Of a stretch of 64,000 bases of DNA, positions 1-7,416 are shown piece by piece; the first letter of the stretch is position 1, and each line of letters begins with the position of its first letter. The position numbers and the translations under genes are program-made. The notes below the pieces were generated by a model, which saw only the letters and a program-made list of their open reading frames with translations, was not told where the DNA came from and did not search any database. The stretch comes from Streptomyces sp. F001. Its GTDB lineage: Bacteria; Actinomycetota; Actinomycetes; Streptomycetales; Streptomycetaceae. Location of the stretch: NCBI RefSeq assembly GCF_004187715.1, contig NZ_QZWF01000010.1, forward strand, positions 124,001-188,000, written 5' to 3'.

Positions 1-112
1 CGAATTCCCCGATTCCGCGGTCGCGCATGTCGTTCTCGTTCATGAAGATCACTGTGCGCAGGCCCTTCAGACCACGGTAGCGATCGTCGTTGGAGTAGAT
101 CGACGTGTTGAG
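1..112 (-). pseudogene. FdhF/YdeP-type molybdopterin oxidoreductase fragment, truncated
   Basis: Reading the minus strand from about 112 down to 1 gives an open stretch containing NTSIYSNDDRYRGLKGLRT, then VIFMNENDMRDRGIGEF. This resembles the C-terminal molybdopterin-dinucleotide-binding domain of FdhF/YdeP-type oxidoreductases, where a QFNT.(I/V)Y..DDRYRG segment is typical. The frame stays open upstream (about 112-170), but those residues no longer look like the family and no start or catalytic domain is present. The several hundred N-terminal residues expected of the family are missing. The piece continues past base 1, so only its upstream end is visible. I infer that a recombination or insertion event removed the 5' part of the gene and left this remnant as the left scar of the accessory region. 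The assignment rests on about 37 residues. Confidence 0.5.
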
Positions 113-373
113 TCGACAGTGGGGGATTCGTCGGTCTGCCACGGCGGTGGCGACTGAAACCCGTCCGTCGGCTCCTTTTGTAGGCAATCGGGAACTTCTC
201 CTGCTGGGATGCCTGACGCGCCATCACCTCTCGTCCCTCCCTCTGTGGCCTTATCCGTGATGGATGCCCTGAACGCTCGGTCCAGGGCAAGAACTCCACG
301 CGCGTGATGCTTGGTGCGGCGGTCTGAAGCCTCCCGTGGCGGGCCTTGCTCGGGCCGTAGCGTGTTCACGTTG

Positions 374-404
374 CTAACATTGTCGTTACTAACGTTGTCG
401 TTAG
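374..404. promoter_or_regulatory. two tandem operator-like palindromes
   Basis: CTAACGTTGTCGTTAG (389-404) is a perfect 6-bp inverted repeat around TTGT. An imperfect copy, CTAACATTGTCGTTAC (374-389), lies directly upstream with a 15-bp period. The pair ends five bases before the ATG of the DUF234 ATPase, so a protein bound here would cover the likely promoter or the translation start. No Shine-Dalgarno sequence lies between the repeats and the ATG, so a leaderless transcript is possible. That it is an operator is inferred from symmetry and position only. Confidence 0.45.
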
Positions 405-408
405 TGTC

Positions 409-1857
409 ATGGCTGGGGATGCGTGGAGGTCGGCGGGCGTGGTGGATTTCGTGGGGCGTCGGCAGGAGCTGGCGACGCTGGAGCGAGAGCTGCAGAAGGT
501 GGCGGCAGGGGTCGGCGGGGAGCGGCCCGGTCGGTGCGTGATGCTGCGCGGGCGACGCCGGGTGGGCAAGTCGCGGCTGGTCGAGCGGTTCGTGGAGCGT
601 GCCGGGGCACCTTTCTTGTTCTACGCGGCCACTGGTGCATCGCCGGGGGGTGATCTGGCGCGGCTGGCCCGGGACGCCCAGGCGTCGACGCTGCCGCTGG
701 CGCAGCTGGTGGCCGCCGCGCGACCGGAGAGCTGGGATGCAGCATTCGATGTACTGGCCGCGGCGCTGCCCGCCGACCGGGCCAGCGTGCTGGTCATCGA
801 CGAGGTGCCGTACCTGATGGATGCCGACGGCGCTTTCGAGGGGATGCTGCAGCGGGCCTGGGACCGGGTGCTGGAGACCAAGCCGGTGCTGCTGGTCCTC
901 ATCGGATCGGATCTGTCGATGATGGAGGCGCTGAACAGCTACGGACGCCCCTTCCACCAGCGTGGCCGGGAGATGGTGCTCGGGCCGCTGAACCCCGCCG
1001 AGGTCGGGCGGATGCTGGGACTGGATCCGGCCGAAGCCTTCGACGCCGCGCTGGTCACCGGCGGGCTGCCGCTGATCTGCACGGAGTGGCCGCACGGCGC
1101 GGGACTGTGGGACTTCCTCGGCGAGGCGCTGAACGATTCGGTCTCGGCATTGCTGGTGTCCGCCGAGCGCTCGCTGGCCGCGGAGTTCCCGCCGCAGGCC
1201 CAGGCCCGTGCGGTGCTGGCGGCGATCGGCAGTGGCGAGCGCACCTTCACCAACATCGCCCGCGCGGCCGGCGGAATCGGCGCCACGCCGTTGCAGCGAG
1301 CGCTGGAGCTGCTCACGCACAAGCGGATCGTTGCCGGGGAGTTGCCCGTCTCCCTGCGCCCGTCGAAGGATCGCCGCTACCGGGTGACGGATCCGTACCT
1401 GCGGTTTTGGCTGCACCTTCTCGGCCCTTCCATGGAGGAGATCGAGCGGGGACGGGGCGATCTGACCTTGGCGCGGATCCGGGAGAACTGGACCAGCTGG
1501 CGCGGCCGGGCCGTCGAGCCGCTCGTCCGCGAGGCGCTCGCCCGGATACTGCCCGACGACCGGCTGCCCGCGGCCCCCGCGATGGGCGGCTACTGGACGC
1601 GCACCAACGACATCGAGATCGACATCGTCGGGGCGGACCGCGCCCCCCTCGCCAAGGAGCTGCTGTTCGTCGGTTCCATCAAGTGGCTGGAGCAATCACC
1701 CTTCGACCGGCACGACCTGGCAGCCCTCCACCGCCACCGGGCTGCGCTCACCGCCGAACCCGTCCCGGTCGTGGCGGTCTCGCGCAGCGGAGTCGACTGT
1801 CCGGGACTCGACGCCGCCTACGGCCCCGACGATCTGCTGACGGCATGGCCGCTGTGA
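409..1857 (+). CDS. ATP-binding protein, DUF234-type P-loop ATPase
   Basis: A 482-residue cytoplasmic P-loop NTPase of the STAND-like archaeal-ATPase group often found in mobile or accessory DNA. The N-terminal motif VGRRQEL is followed by a Walker A loop (GRRRVGKSRL, about residues 46-55) and a Walker B strand (VLVIDEVPYL, about residues 127-136). A sensor-like GSDLSMM follows near residue 165. A winged-helix region lies at about 260-320, and the C-terminal third resembles the DUF234 nuclease-like domain (RAVEPLVREAL, then DIEIDIVGADR). Length is normal for the family. The ATG at 409 is used because it directly follows the tandem palindromes, although no ribosome binding site is visible. The substrate is unknown. 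Nothing links it functionally to the polyketide genes; it may be a defence-like or selfish gene at the island edge. Confidence 0.8.
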   Translation: MAGDAWRSAGVVDFVGRRQELATLERELQKVAAGVGGERPGRCVMLRGRRRVGKSRLVERFVERAGAPFLFYAATGASPGGDLARLARDAQASTLPLAQLVAAARPESWDAAFDVLAAALPADRASVLVIDEVPYLMDADGAFEGMLQRAWDRVLETKPVLLVLIGSDLSMMEALNSYGRPFHQRGREMVLGPLNPAEVGRMLGLDPAEAFDAALVTGGLPLICTEWPHGAGLWDFLGEALNDSVSALLVSAERSLAAEFPPQAQARAVLAAIGSGERTFTNIARAAGGIGATPLQRALELLTHKRIVAGELPVSLRPSKDRRYRVTDPYLRFWLHLLGPSMEEIERGRGDLTLARIRENWTSWRGRAVEPLVREALARILPDDRLPAAPAMGGYWTRTNDIEIDIVGADRAPLAKELLFVGSIKWLEQSPFDRHDLAALHRHRAALTAEPVPVVAVSRSGVDCPGLDAAYGPDDLLTAWPL

Positions 1858-2136
1858 GCAGCGAACTGCGGGCGCGGCAACGCGGTTGGCGCCAGGCGGG
1901 CGACTCGGCGACCGGGGCAGTCGTATGAGGCCTGTTCCGAGTTTCCAGCGTGGTGCCGGGATGGGGCGCGGCTCTCCCACGGAACCCGTCGGCGGCGCAC
2001 CCACGCCGCCGAGCGGACCGGCACATCGAGGGCGCCCTCGCCGTCGGCGAGCGAGCGGCGCGCGCAGTTTCGATCTGGCCGGCCGCCGCGACGACCTCCT
2101 CCTGGTGGATCTGCCCACCCTTTACGGAAAGCGACA

Positions 2137-3414
2137 TCAGGCGGAGGGCTTGTCCTCACCTGAATGTGTACGGTCGGGTCGCCGGGACGGACGTCCGGCA
2201 CCCCGAGTGAACGTGACGGGCAGGTGCTCGGGGCCGCGGAGGCCGCCGGGCCGCCAGCGGAGTTCGCCGGGCGGTACGGCGAGGGCGAGGTCGGGCAGGC
2301 GGCGCAGGGTGGTGCCGATGGCGACCTGGCCCTCCAGCCGGGCCAGCGGCGCCCCGAGGCAGTAGTGCAGGCCGTGGCCGAAGGCGAGGTGGGCGTTGTC
2401 CCGTCGGGTGATGTCCAGGCGGTCGGGGTCGGGGAACCGCGCCGGATCGCGGTCGGCGATGGCGGAGGCGATCAGCACGGTCGCGCCCCGCGGGACGGTC
2501 ACGCCCCCGATGGTGACGTCCTCGCGCGCGAACCGGGCGATGCCGGGGTTGACGGGGCCGTCGTAGCGGAGGAACTCCTCGATGGCGTCCGGCAGCAGCG
2601 CCGGATCGTCGCGCAGCATCCGGAGCTGGTCGGGGTGGGCCAGCAGTGCGGCGATGCCACCGCCGATCAGGTTGACCGTGGTGATGTAGCCGGCCACCAG
2701 CAGCAGGAACGCCATCGCGATGAGCTCGTCCTCGTCGAGGCGCTGCTCTTCGTCCCGGGCGGTGATCAGTGCGCTGAGCAGGTCCTCCTGCGGCCGGGCT
2801 CGTTTGGCTGCCAGGAGCTCGGTCAGGTACGAGCGCATGTGCTGCCATGCCTCGTTCACCACGGCCGGGTCCGGCGGCTCTGTTCCGCGCAGGATCATGT
2901 CGTCGGTCCACCGCTGGAAGTCGTGCCGGTCCGCCGTGGGCACGCCGAGCAGTTCGCTGATCACGGTGACCGGAAGCGGCAGCGCGAAGTCCTCGACGAG
3001 GTCGGCGGCGCCGGCCGGAGCGATCGCGTCGAGCAGCCGGTCGGTGATCTCCTGGACGCGGGGGCGCAGCTCGGCCACCTTGCGGGCGGTGAACGCCCTG
3101 GAGACCAGGCGGCGCAGACGGGTGTGCTCGGGCGGGTCGGCGCGGAGCATGGTGCGCAGCATGGACTCGCGCTCCGTCGCGGGCAGCTGCTGCAGCAGCC
3201 GGGGGTCCGACGCTTCGTGGACGTCGCTGCTCAGCCGGGGGTCGGACAGGGCGGCGAGGCCGTCTTCGTACCGCGTGACCAGCCAGGCCTCCAGGCCGCC
3301 GGCGATGACCGCGCGCCGCACGGGGCCGTCCTCGCGCAGCTGCCGGTAGAACGGGAAGGGATCCGCCATGAAGGCCGGGTCGGCGTAGGGCAGAAGGACC
3401 GGCTGCCGATTCAT
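2137..3414 (-). CDS. cytochrome P450 (CYP107-like)
   Basis: A 425-residue soluble bacterial P450, predicted to hydroxylate or epoxidise the polyketide using electrons from a ferredoxin such as that at 10225. The heme-binding loop FGHGLHYCLGAPLAR carries the cysteine ligand near residue 350. The K-helix ExxR motif is EEFLR. The I-helix reads LLLVAGYITTVNLIGG: the conserved threonine is kept, but the usual acid before it (AGHETT or AGxDT) is isoleucine. I choose the ATG at 3414 because GGGAGG lies 8 bases upstream; the in-frame upstream ATG at 3441 lacks one. It is divergent from the FAD monooxygenase, with possible shared control sites between them. The reading frame is intact. Confidence 0.88.
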   Translation of the reverse strand: MNRQPVLLPYADPAFMADPFPFYRQLREDGPVRRAVIAGGLEAWLVTRYEDGLAALSDPRLSSDVHEASDPRLLQQLPATERESMLRTMLRADPPEHTRLRRLVSRAFTARKVAELRPRVQEITDRLLDAIAPAGAADLVEDFALPLPVTVISELLGVPTADRHDFQRWTDDMILRGTEPPDPAVVNEAWQHMRSYLTELLAAKRARPQEDLLSALITARDEEQRLDEDELIAMAFLLLVAGYITTVNLIGGGIAALLAHPDQLRMLRDDPALLPDAIEEFLRYDGPVNPGIARFAREDVTIGGVTVPRGATVLIASAIADRDPARFPDPDRLDITRRDNAHLAFGHGLHYCLGAPLARLEGQVAIGTTLRRLPDLALAVPPGELRWRPGGLRGPEHLPVTFTRGAGRPSRRPDRTHSGEDKPSA

Positions 3415-3484
3415 GGCGGCCTCCCGGAGCGTCGCGGACATCTACGGAGAAATTACGGCACTTTGGGATTATATGTGCCAGTCT

Positions 3485-3517
3485 GGTCGGCTTCGGTAAC
3501 GGCCCGGTCGGCTTCGG
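3485..3517. promoter_or_regulatory. direct repeat spaced two helical turns in the P450/monooxygenase divergent region
   Basis: GGTCGGCTTCGG occurs at 3485-3496 and again exactly at 3506-3517, 21 bp apart from start to start. That places both copies on the same DNA face between the divergent P450 and monooxygenase genes. A second repeat pair, CAGGGCGGCGTGTGA (3528-3542) and CAGGGAGGCGCGTGA (3552-3566), follows; its downstream copy contains the ribosome binding site and first base of the monooxygenase gene. Regulator binding is inferred; no family is assigned. Confidence 0.35.
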
Positions 3518-3565
3518 GAATCCCCGGCAGGGCGGCGTGTGACGGACCCGACAGGGAGGCGCGTG

Positions 3566-4798
3566 ATGGAGCGGACGACGTGCTGTGTGGTGGGTGGCGG
3601 CCCCGCCGGAATGGTCCTCGGCCTGCTGCTGGCCCGGGCCGGCGTGGCGGTCACCGTCCTGGAGAAGCACGGTGACTTCCTGCGCGACTTCCGCGGCGAC
3701 ACCGTGCATCCGTCCACCCTGGCGCTGCTGGAGGAGCTGGGTCTGGCCGAGCGGTTCGCCGAACTGCCGCAGCGGCGGGTGACGACGGTCCGGCTGCCGC
3801 TCGGCCGGGACCGTTCGCTGGTCACCGTCGGAGACATCGGCGCGCTGCGCAGCACGTACAACTACATCGCCATGGTGCCTCAGTGGGACCTGCTCAACCT
3901 CCTGGCGGACGAGGCCCGGCGGGAGCCGTCCTTCTCCGTGCGGATGAGCACCGAGGCGACCTCCTTCCTGGTGGAGCGCGGACGCGTCACCGGGGTGCGG
4001 TACCGCACGTCCGACGGCGGTACCGGTGAGCTGCGGGCCACCCTCACGGTCGCCTGCGACGGCCGGGACTCGCTGGCCCGGTCGCGGCCCGAACTGGGAC
4101 TGCGGAGGTTCGACTGCCCGATGGACGCCTGGTGGTTCCGGCTGCCGCGGCGGGAGGGCGACCCGCAGGGGCTCGTGGGAGGCGTCGGCGACCGGTTCCT
4201 CACCGCCATGATCGACCGCGGGGACTACTGGCAGTGCGCCACGCTGATCCCCAAGGGAAGCGACGCCCGCCGCCGCGCCGCCGGTCTCGACCGGTTCATG
4301 GCCGATTTCACGGCCGCCGTCCCGTGGCTCGGGGACCGCACGCACGCGGTGCGGTCGTGGGACGAGGTGAAGCTGCTCGACGTACGGCTCGACCGCCTCC
4401 ACCGCTGGCACCGCCCCGGGCTGCTGTGCATCGGCGACGCGGCGCACGCGATGTCGCCGGTCTTCGGCATCGGCATCAACCTCGCCGTCGAGGACGCCGT
4501 GGCCGCCGCCCGGTATCTCGTCGAGCCGCTGCGCGCGGGCGCGGTGGGCCTGCGGGACGTACGCGCCGTCCAGCGCCGTCGGTGGCCGACCGCGGCCCTG
4601 ACGCAGGCGCTGCAGCGGACGGCCCACGCCCGGGTCATCGAACCGCTGCTGGCGGGACGCTCCCCCTTCGGCAACCCCAGGCGGGCGCAGCGGATGACCG
4701 AGCTGATCACCACCTCGCGGTGGCTGAACCGGGTGCCTGCGTACTTCCTGGCCTACGGCGCCGTACGAGAGCGTCCGCCGACCGCGTCGGTCCGGTGA
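3566..4798 (+). CDS. FAD-dependent monooxygenase (PHBH fold)
   Basis: A 410-residue flavoprotein of the p-hydroxybenzoate-hydroxylase group, expected to use FAD and NAD(P)H to hydroxylate or epoxidise a substrate in the cytoplasm. The N-terminal Rossmann motif is VVGGGPAGMVLGLLLARAG, ending in VTVLEKH (ribose-binding Glu). The middle motif DGRDS corresponds to the DG fingerprint. The C-terminal GDAAHAMSPVFGIGINLAVE is the GD motif contacting FAD phosphates. The ATG at 3566 has a strong AGGGAGG 7 bases upstream; a GTG at 3539 in the same frame sits behind a weaker duplicate of this initiation region. Its position beside a P450 suggests late oxidative tailoring. The substrate is unknown. Confidence 0.85.
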   Translation: MERTTCCVVGGGPAGMVLGLLLARAGVAVTVLEKHGDFLRDFRGDTVHPSTLALLEELGLAERFAELPQRRVTTVRLPLGRDRSLVTVGDIGALRSTYNYIAMVPQWDLLNLLADEARREPSFSVRMSTEATSFLVERGRVTGVRYRTSDGGTGELRATLTVACDGRDSLARSRPELGLRRFDCPMDAWWFRLPRREGDPQGLVGGVGDRFLTAMIDRGDYWQCATLIPKGSDARRRAAGLDRFMADFTAAVPWLGDRTHAVRSWDEVKLLDVRLDRLHRWHRPGLLCIGDAAHAMSPVFGIGINLAVEDAVAAARYLVEPLRAGAVGLRDVRAVQRRRWPTAALTQALQRTAHARVIEPLLAGRSPFGNPRRAQRMTELITTSRWLNRVPAYFLAYGAVRERPPTASVR

Positions 4799-4812
4799 GC
4801 GCGGAGCATGCC

Positions 4813-5436
4813 TTATGCCTGCGCGGCTCTGTCCAGCGCGGGGGCGATGATCGCGAAAGCCCGGTCGGACAGGACCGCGGGGTCCTCGGCGCCGTCGCTG
4901 CCGCTCCAGCGTTGCAGGACGGTGTCGAAGGCGGTCAGGGCCATTCCGGCGGCCAGTTGGGGGTAGAGGTCGGTGGCGCGGTCGAGGTCGAGGCGGTGCG
5001 CCAGTTCCGTCGCCAGTTCGTCGCGCCAGTGGGCCTGGCGTTCCAGGAAGCGGGCGTGCAGGGCGGGGGTCCCCAGGATCAGCTGGACCACACGCAGGGC
5101 GCGGTCCGAGTGGCCGGCGCAGGCCGCGACGGAGACCGAGACGGAGTGCCGCAGGGCCACGGACGGCGGCTCCCCGGCCGGGCGGCCCGCCAGCTCGGTG
5201 CGGATACCGGCGCCCATTTCGGCCAGGAACTGGACGACCACGTCCTCCTTGGACGCGAAGTACCGGAAGAACGTCCGCTTGGACACTCCGGCGGCGGCCG
5301 CGATCTCGTCGATGGTGACCCCGTCGAACCCCTTCAGGGCCAGCAGTTGCAGCGCCGCTTCGGTCAGCTCGTTGGAGACCAGCTCACGTTTGCGCTGGGC
5401 CAGGCTCACTTCGGGGCGGGTGCTCACCCCAACCAT
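4813..5436 (-). CDS. TetR-family transcriptional regulator
   Basis: A 207-residue regulator with the TetR helix-turn-helix near the N terminus (VTIDEIAAAAGVSKRTFFRYF spans recognition helix and KRTFFRYF box). The rest is an all-helical ligand-binding domain resembling the mycofactocin/MftR-type C-terminal domain (TLL..A..AL). It is transcribed away from the SDR gene at 5510, with a palindrome between them. This is the usual layout of a TetR repressor that controls itself and a divergent enzyme gene. The start is uncertain. ATG 5436 has no good ribosome binding site; GTG 5427 is an equally plausible start, with AGGATGG just upstream. Longer in-frame extensions would cover the palindrome and are unlikely. 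Confidence 0.85.
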   Translation of the reverse strand: MVGVSTRPEVSLAQRKRELVSNELTEAALQLLALKGFDGVTIDEIAAAAGVSKRTFFRYFASKEDVVVQFLAEMGAGIRTELAGRPAGEPPSVALRHSVSVSVAACAGHSDRALRVVQLILGTPALHARFLERQAHWRDELATELAHRLDLDRATDLYPQLAAGMALTAFDTVLQRWSGSDGAEDPAVLSDRAFAIIAPALDRAAQA

Positions 5437-5455
5437 CCTACACGCCATGCCGCGA

Positions 5456-5490
5456 ATGGCACCCAGGCGCGCCTTGACACCAAGTGCCAT
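5456..5490. promoter_or_regulatory. TetR-type palindrome and promoter between TetR and SDR genes
   Basis: ATGGCAC (5456-5462) and GTGCCAT (5484-5490) form a perfect 7-bp inverted repeat. A second dyad, CTTGACACCAAG, lies inside it and contains TTGACA (5474-5479), a consensus -35 box directed at the SDR gene. CAACGT, 17 bp further on (5497-5502), is a fair -10 box. This would start transcription close to the SDR ATG at 5510, which lacks a clear ribosome binding site, so the SDR mRNA may be leaderless. Binding by the adjacent TetR protein is inferred. Confidence 0.5.
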
Positions 5491-5509
5491 GCAGGGCAAC
5501 GTGTGGCGC

Positions 5510-6433
5510 ATGACCAAGCAGCAGCGCTGGACCGCCGATCACATCCCGGACCAGACCAAGCGGGTGTTCGTCGTCACCGGAGCCAACAGCGGCCTCGGCC
5601 TGGCGACCACGCGGGCGCTCGCCCGCAGGGGCGGGCATGTGATCCTCGCGGTGCGTGACGAGGCGAAGGGGCAGCGGGCGGCTCAGGAGATCACCGCCCG
5701 GCAGCCGGGCGCGAGCCTGGAAGTGCGCCGCGTCGACCTGGCCGACCTCGACTCGGTGCGGGCCTTCGCCGACCAGGTGCGCTTCGACCACGCGCGGCTG
5801 GACGTCCTGGTCAACAACGCCGGCCTGATGGCGCCGCCCCGCTCCCTGAACCGGCAGGGCCAGGAGCTGCAGTTCGCCGCCAACCACCTCGGCCACTTCG
5901 CGCTCACCGGCCTGCTGCTCGATCTGCTGTCCGTCGGCACCGACCCCCGGGTGGTCTCGGTGACGTCGACCAACCACCGGCAGGCGACGATCTTCTTCGA
6001 CGACCTCACCGGCGAGCGCAAGTACTCGCCCATGGGCCACTACAACCAGTCGAAGCTCGCCAACGCCGTCTTCGGCTGGACCCTCCACCAGCGGCTGACC
6101 GCCGCCGGCAGCCCGGTGCGCAGTGTGCTCGCCCACCCCGGCTACACCTCCACCAACCTGCAGACGAGCTCGCCGACCGGCATGGTGAAGCTGCTCTTCG
6201 GCACTCTCCTCTCGCCGCTCGCCCAGTCCCCGGACCAGGGAGCGCTGCCGCAGCTGTACGCGGCCACCGAACCGACGGTGGCGGGCGGCGAGTTGATCGG
6301 GCCGGACGGCATGGGCGAGCTGCGCGGTGCACCGAAGCGGGTCCAGCTGGCGCCCCGCGCGACCGACGCCGAGACCGGCCGCCGGCTGTGGGAGCTCTCG
6401 GAGCAGCTGACCGACGTCCGGTTCGCGCTGTGA
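5510..6433 (+). CDS. short-chain dehydrogenase/reductase (retinol-dehydrogenase-like)
   Basis: A 307-residue NAD(P)-dependent oxidoreductase. It shows the cofactor motif TGANSGLG (residues about 21-28), the NNAG structural motif (LDVLVNNAGLM) and the catalytic YNQSK, preceded by the active-site serine in VVSVTS. Gene length and the YNQSKLAN context fit the WWOX/retinol-dehydrogenase-like SDR branch, which reduces or oxidises bulky hydrophobic alcohols and aldehydes. Its stop overlaps the GTG of the thioesterase gene (GTGA), so the two are translationally coupled. Control by the divergent TetR protein is likely. A role in the polyketide pathway is possible, but a TetR-SDR pair can also be an independent detoxification unit. 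Confidence 0.83.
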   Translation: MTKQQRWTADHIPDQTKRVFVVTGANSGLGLATTRALARRGGHVILAVRDEAKGQRAAQEITARQPGASLEVRRVDLADLDSVRAFADQVRFDHARLDVLVNNAGLMAPPRSLNRQGQELQFAANHLGHFALTGLLLDLLSVGTDPRVVSVTSTNHRQATIFFDDLTGERKYSPMGHYNQSKLANAVFGWTLHQRLTAAGSPVRSVLAHPGYTSTNLQTSSPTGMVKLLFGTLLSPLAQSPDQGALPQLYAATEPTVAGGELIGPDGMGELRGAPKRVQLAPRATDAETGRRLWELSEQLTDVRFAL

Positions 6434-7218
6434 CGGTGAACCGGGCCGACACGGGCCGCTGGATCCGCCGCTACCACCCCGCTCCGGACGCGCCGGTGCG
6501 GCTGCTGTGCCTGCCGCACGCCGGCGGCTCCGCGTCGTACTACTTCCCCTTCTCCCAGGGCCTTTCGCCCGCCGTCGACGTGCTGTGCGTCCAGTACCCG
6601 GGCCGTCAGGACCGCCGTGACGAGCCGTTGATCGACTCCATACCCGTCCTCGCCGACGCGTTGGCCGACGAGGTGCTGATGTGGGCCGACCGGCCGCTGG
6701 CAGTCTTCGGGCACAGCATGGGCGCGACGGTCGCCTTCGAACTCGCCCTGCGGCTCGAGCGGTTGGGGGCCGGGCCGCTCGCGGTGTTCGTCTCCGGGCG
6801 GCGCGCGCCCTCCCGGCACCGCGACAGCGGCATTCATCTGCTCGACGACCGGGGCATGCTCGCCGAGCTGCGGGCGCTCAGCGGTACCGACGCCCGGGTG
6901 TTCGACGACGAGGAGCTGCTGCGGATGGTGCTGCCGGCCATCCGCAGCGACTACCGCGCGGCCGAGACCTACCGCTACGTCCCCGGTCCCCGGCTCGCGG
7001 CGCCCGTGCGTGCGCACACGGGTACCGGCGACCCGAGGGCGACGCTCGACGAGGTGCGCGCCTGGGGTGAGCACACGGAGGGCGGCTTCGAGCTGCGGAC
7101 TTATCCGGGCGGCCATTTTTATCTGAACGATCAGATTCCGCTTTTGCTCGCCGCGGTATCCGAGCAGATCTCGGAGTTGCTCCCCGTACAAGTCCAGCCA
7201 GGTGTACATACCAGATAA
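6430..7218 (+). CDS. type II (editing) thioesterase
   Basis: A 262-residue alpha/beta hydrolase of the GrsT/TEII group, which removes stalled or aberrant acyl groups from carrier proteins of polyketide or peptide assembly lines. The N-terminal LPHAGGSASYY and the nucleophile elbow FGHSMGA (catalytic Ser) are typical. The catalytic His lies in GGHFYLND near the C terminus. The GTG start at 6430 overlaps the SDR stop codon by four bases. This is the only free-standing thioesterase in the cluster, and the PKS itself lacks a terminal TE domain. The IS element begins about ten bases after the stop codon. Confidence 0.87.
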   Translation: MTVNRADTGRWIRRYHPAPDAPVRLLCLPHAGGSASYYFPFSQGLSPAVDVLCVQYPGRQDRRDEPLIDSIPVLADALADEVLMWADRPLAVFGHSMGATVAFELALRLERLGAGPLAVFVSGRRAPSRHRDSGIHLLDDRGMLAELRALSGTDARVFDDEELLRMVLPAIRSDYRAAETYRYVPGPRLAAPVRAHTGTGDPRATLDEVRAWGEHTEGGFELRTYPGGHFYLNDQIPLLLAAVSEQISELLPVQVQPGVHTR

Positions 7219-7346
7219 ATGGCCAAGAGTAGATCTTGCCAGGAGTTATGTGACCTGCGTCACTGTGGAACGTTTGTCTGGTGCCCGCTTGTTAGCCTCG
7301 CGCTTTCACGCGGTGGAGCGTCCGGTGGGTGATCAGAAACGCGGAA

Positions 7347-7410
7347 AGTGCTCCTGACCTGCGATGATGGGACTTGTCTAGGGTCCAGGTCGTCGCAGGA
7401 AAGAAGCACT
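7347..7410 (+). promoter_or_regulatory. long imperfect hairpin in front of the transposase
   Basis: The arms 7347-7368 and 7389-7410 pair at about 17 of 22 positions (AGTGCT outermost, CCTGCGA near the loop). They end just before the GTG start at 7417. Structures of this kind in IS leaders usually hide the initiation region on transcripts entering from outside. That role is inferred here from position. Confidence 0.4.
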
Positions 7411-7416
7411 CTCCAG

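Noticed and set aside
1858..2136. Short open frames between the ATPase and first P450
   Set aside because: No start with ribosome binding site and no protein-like content in any frame.
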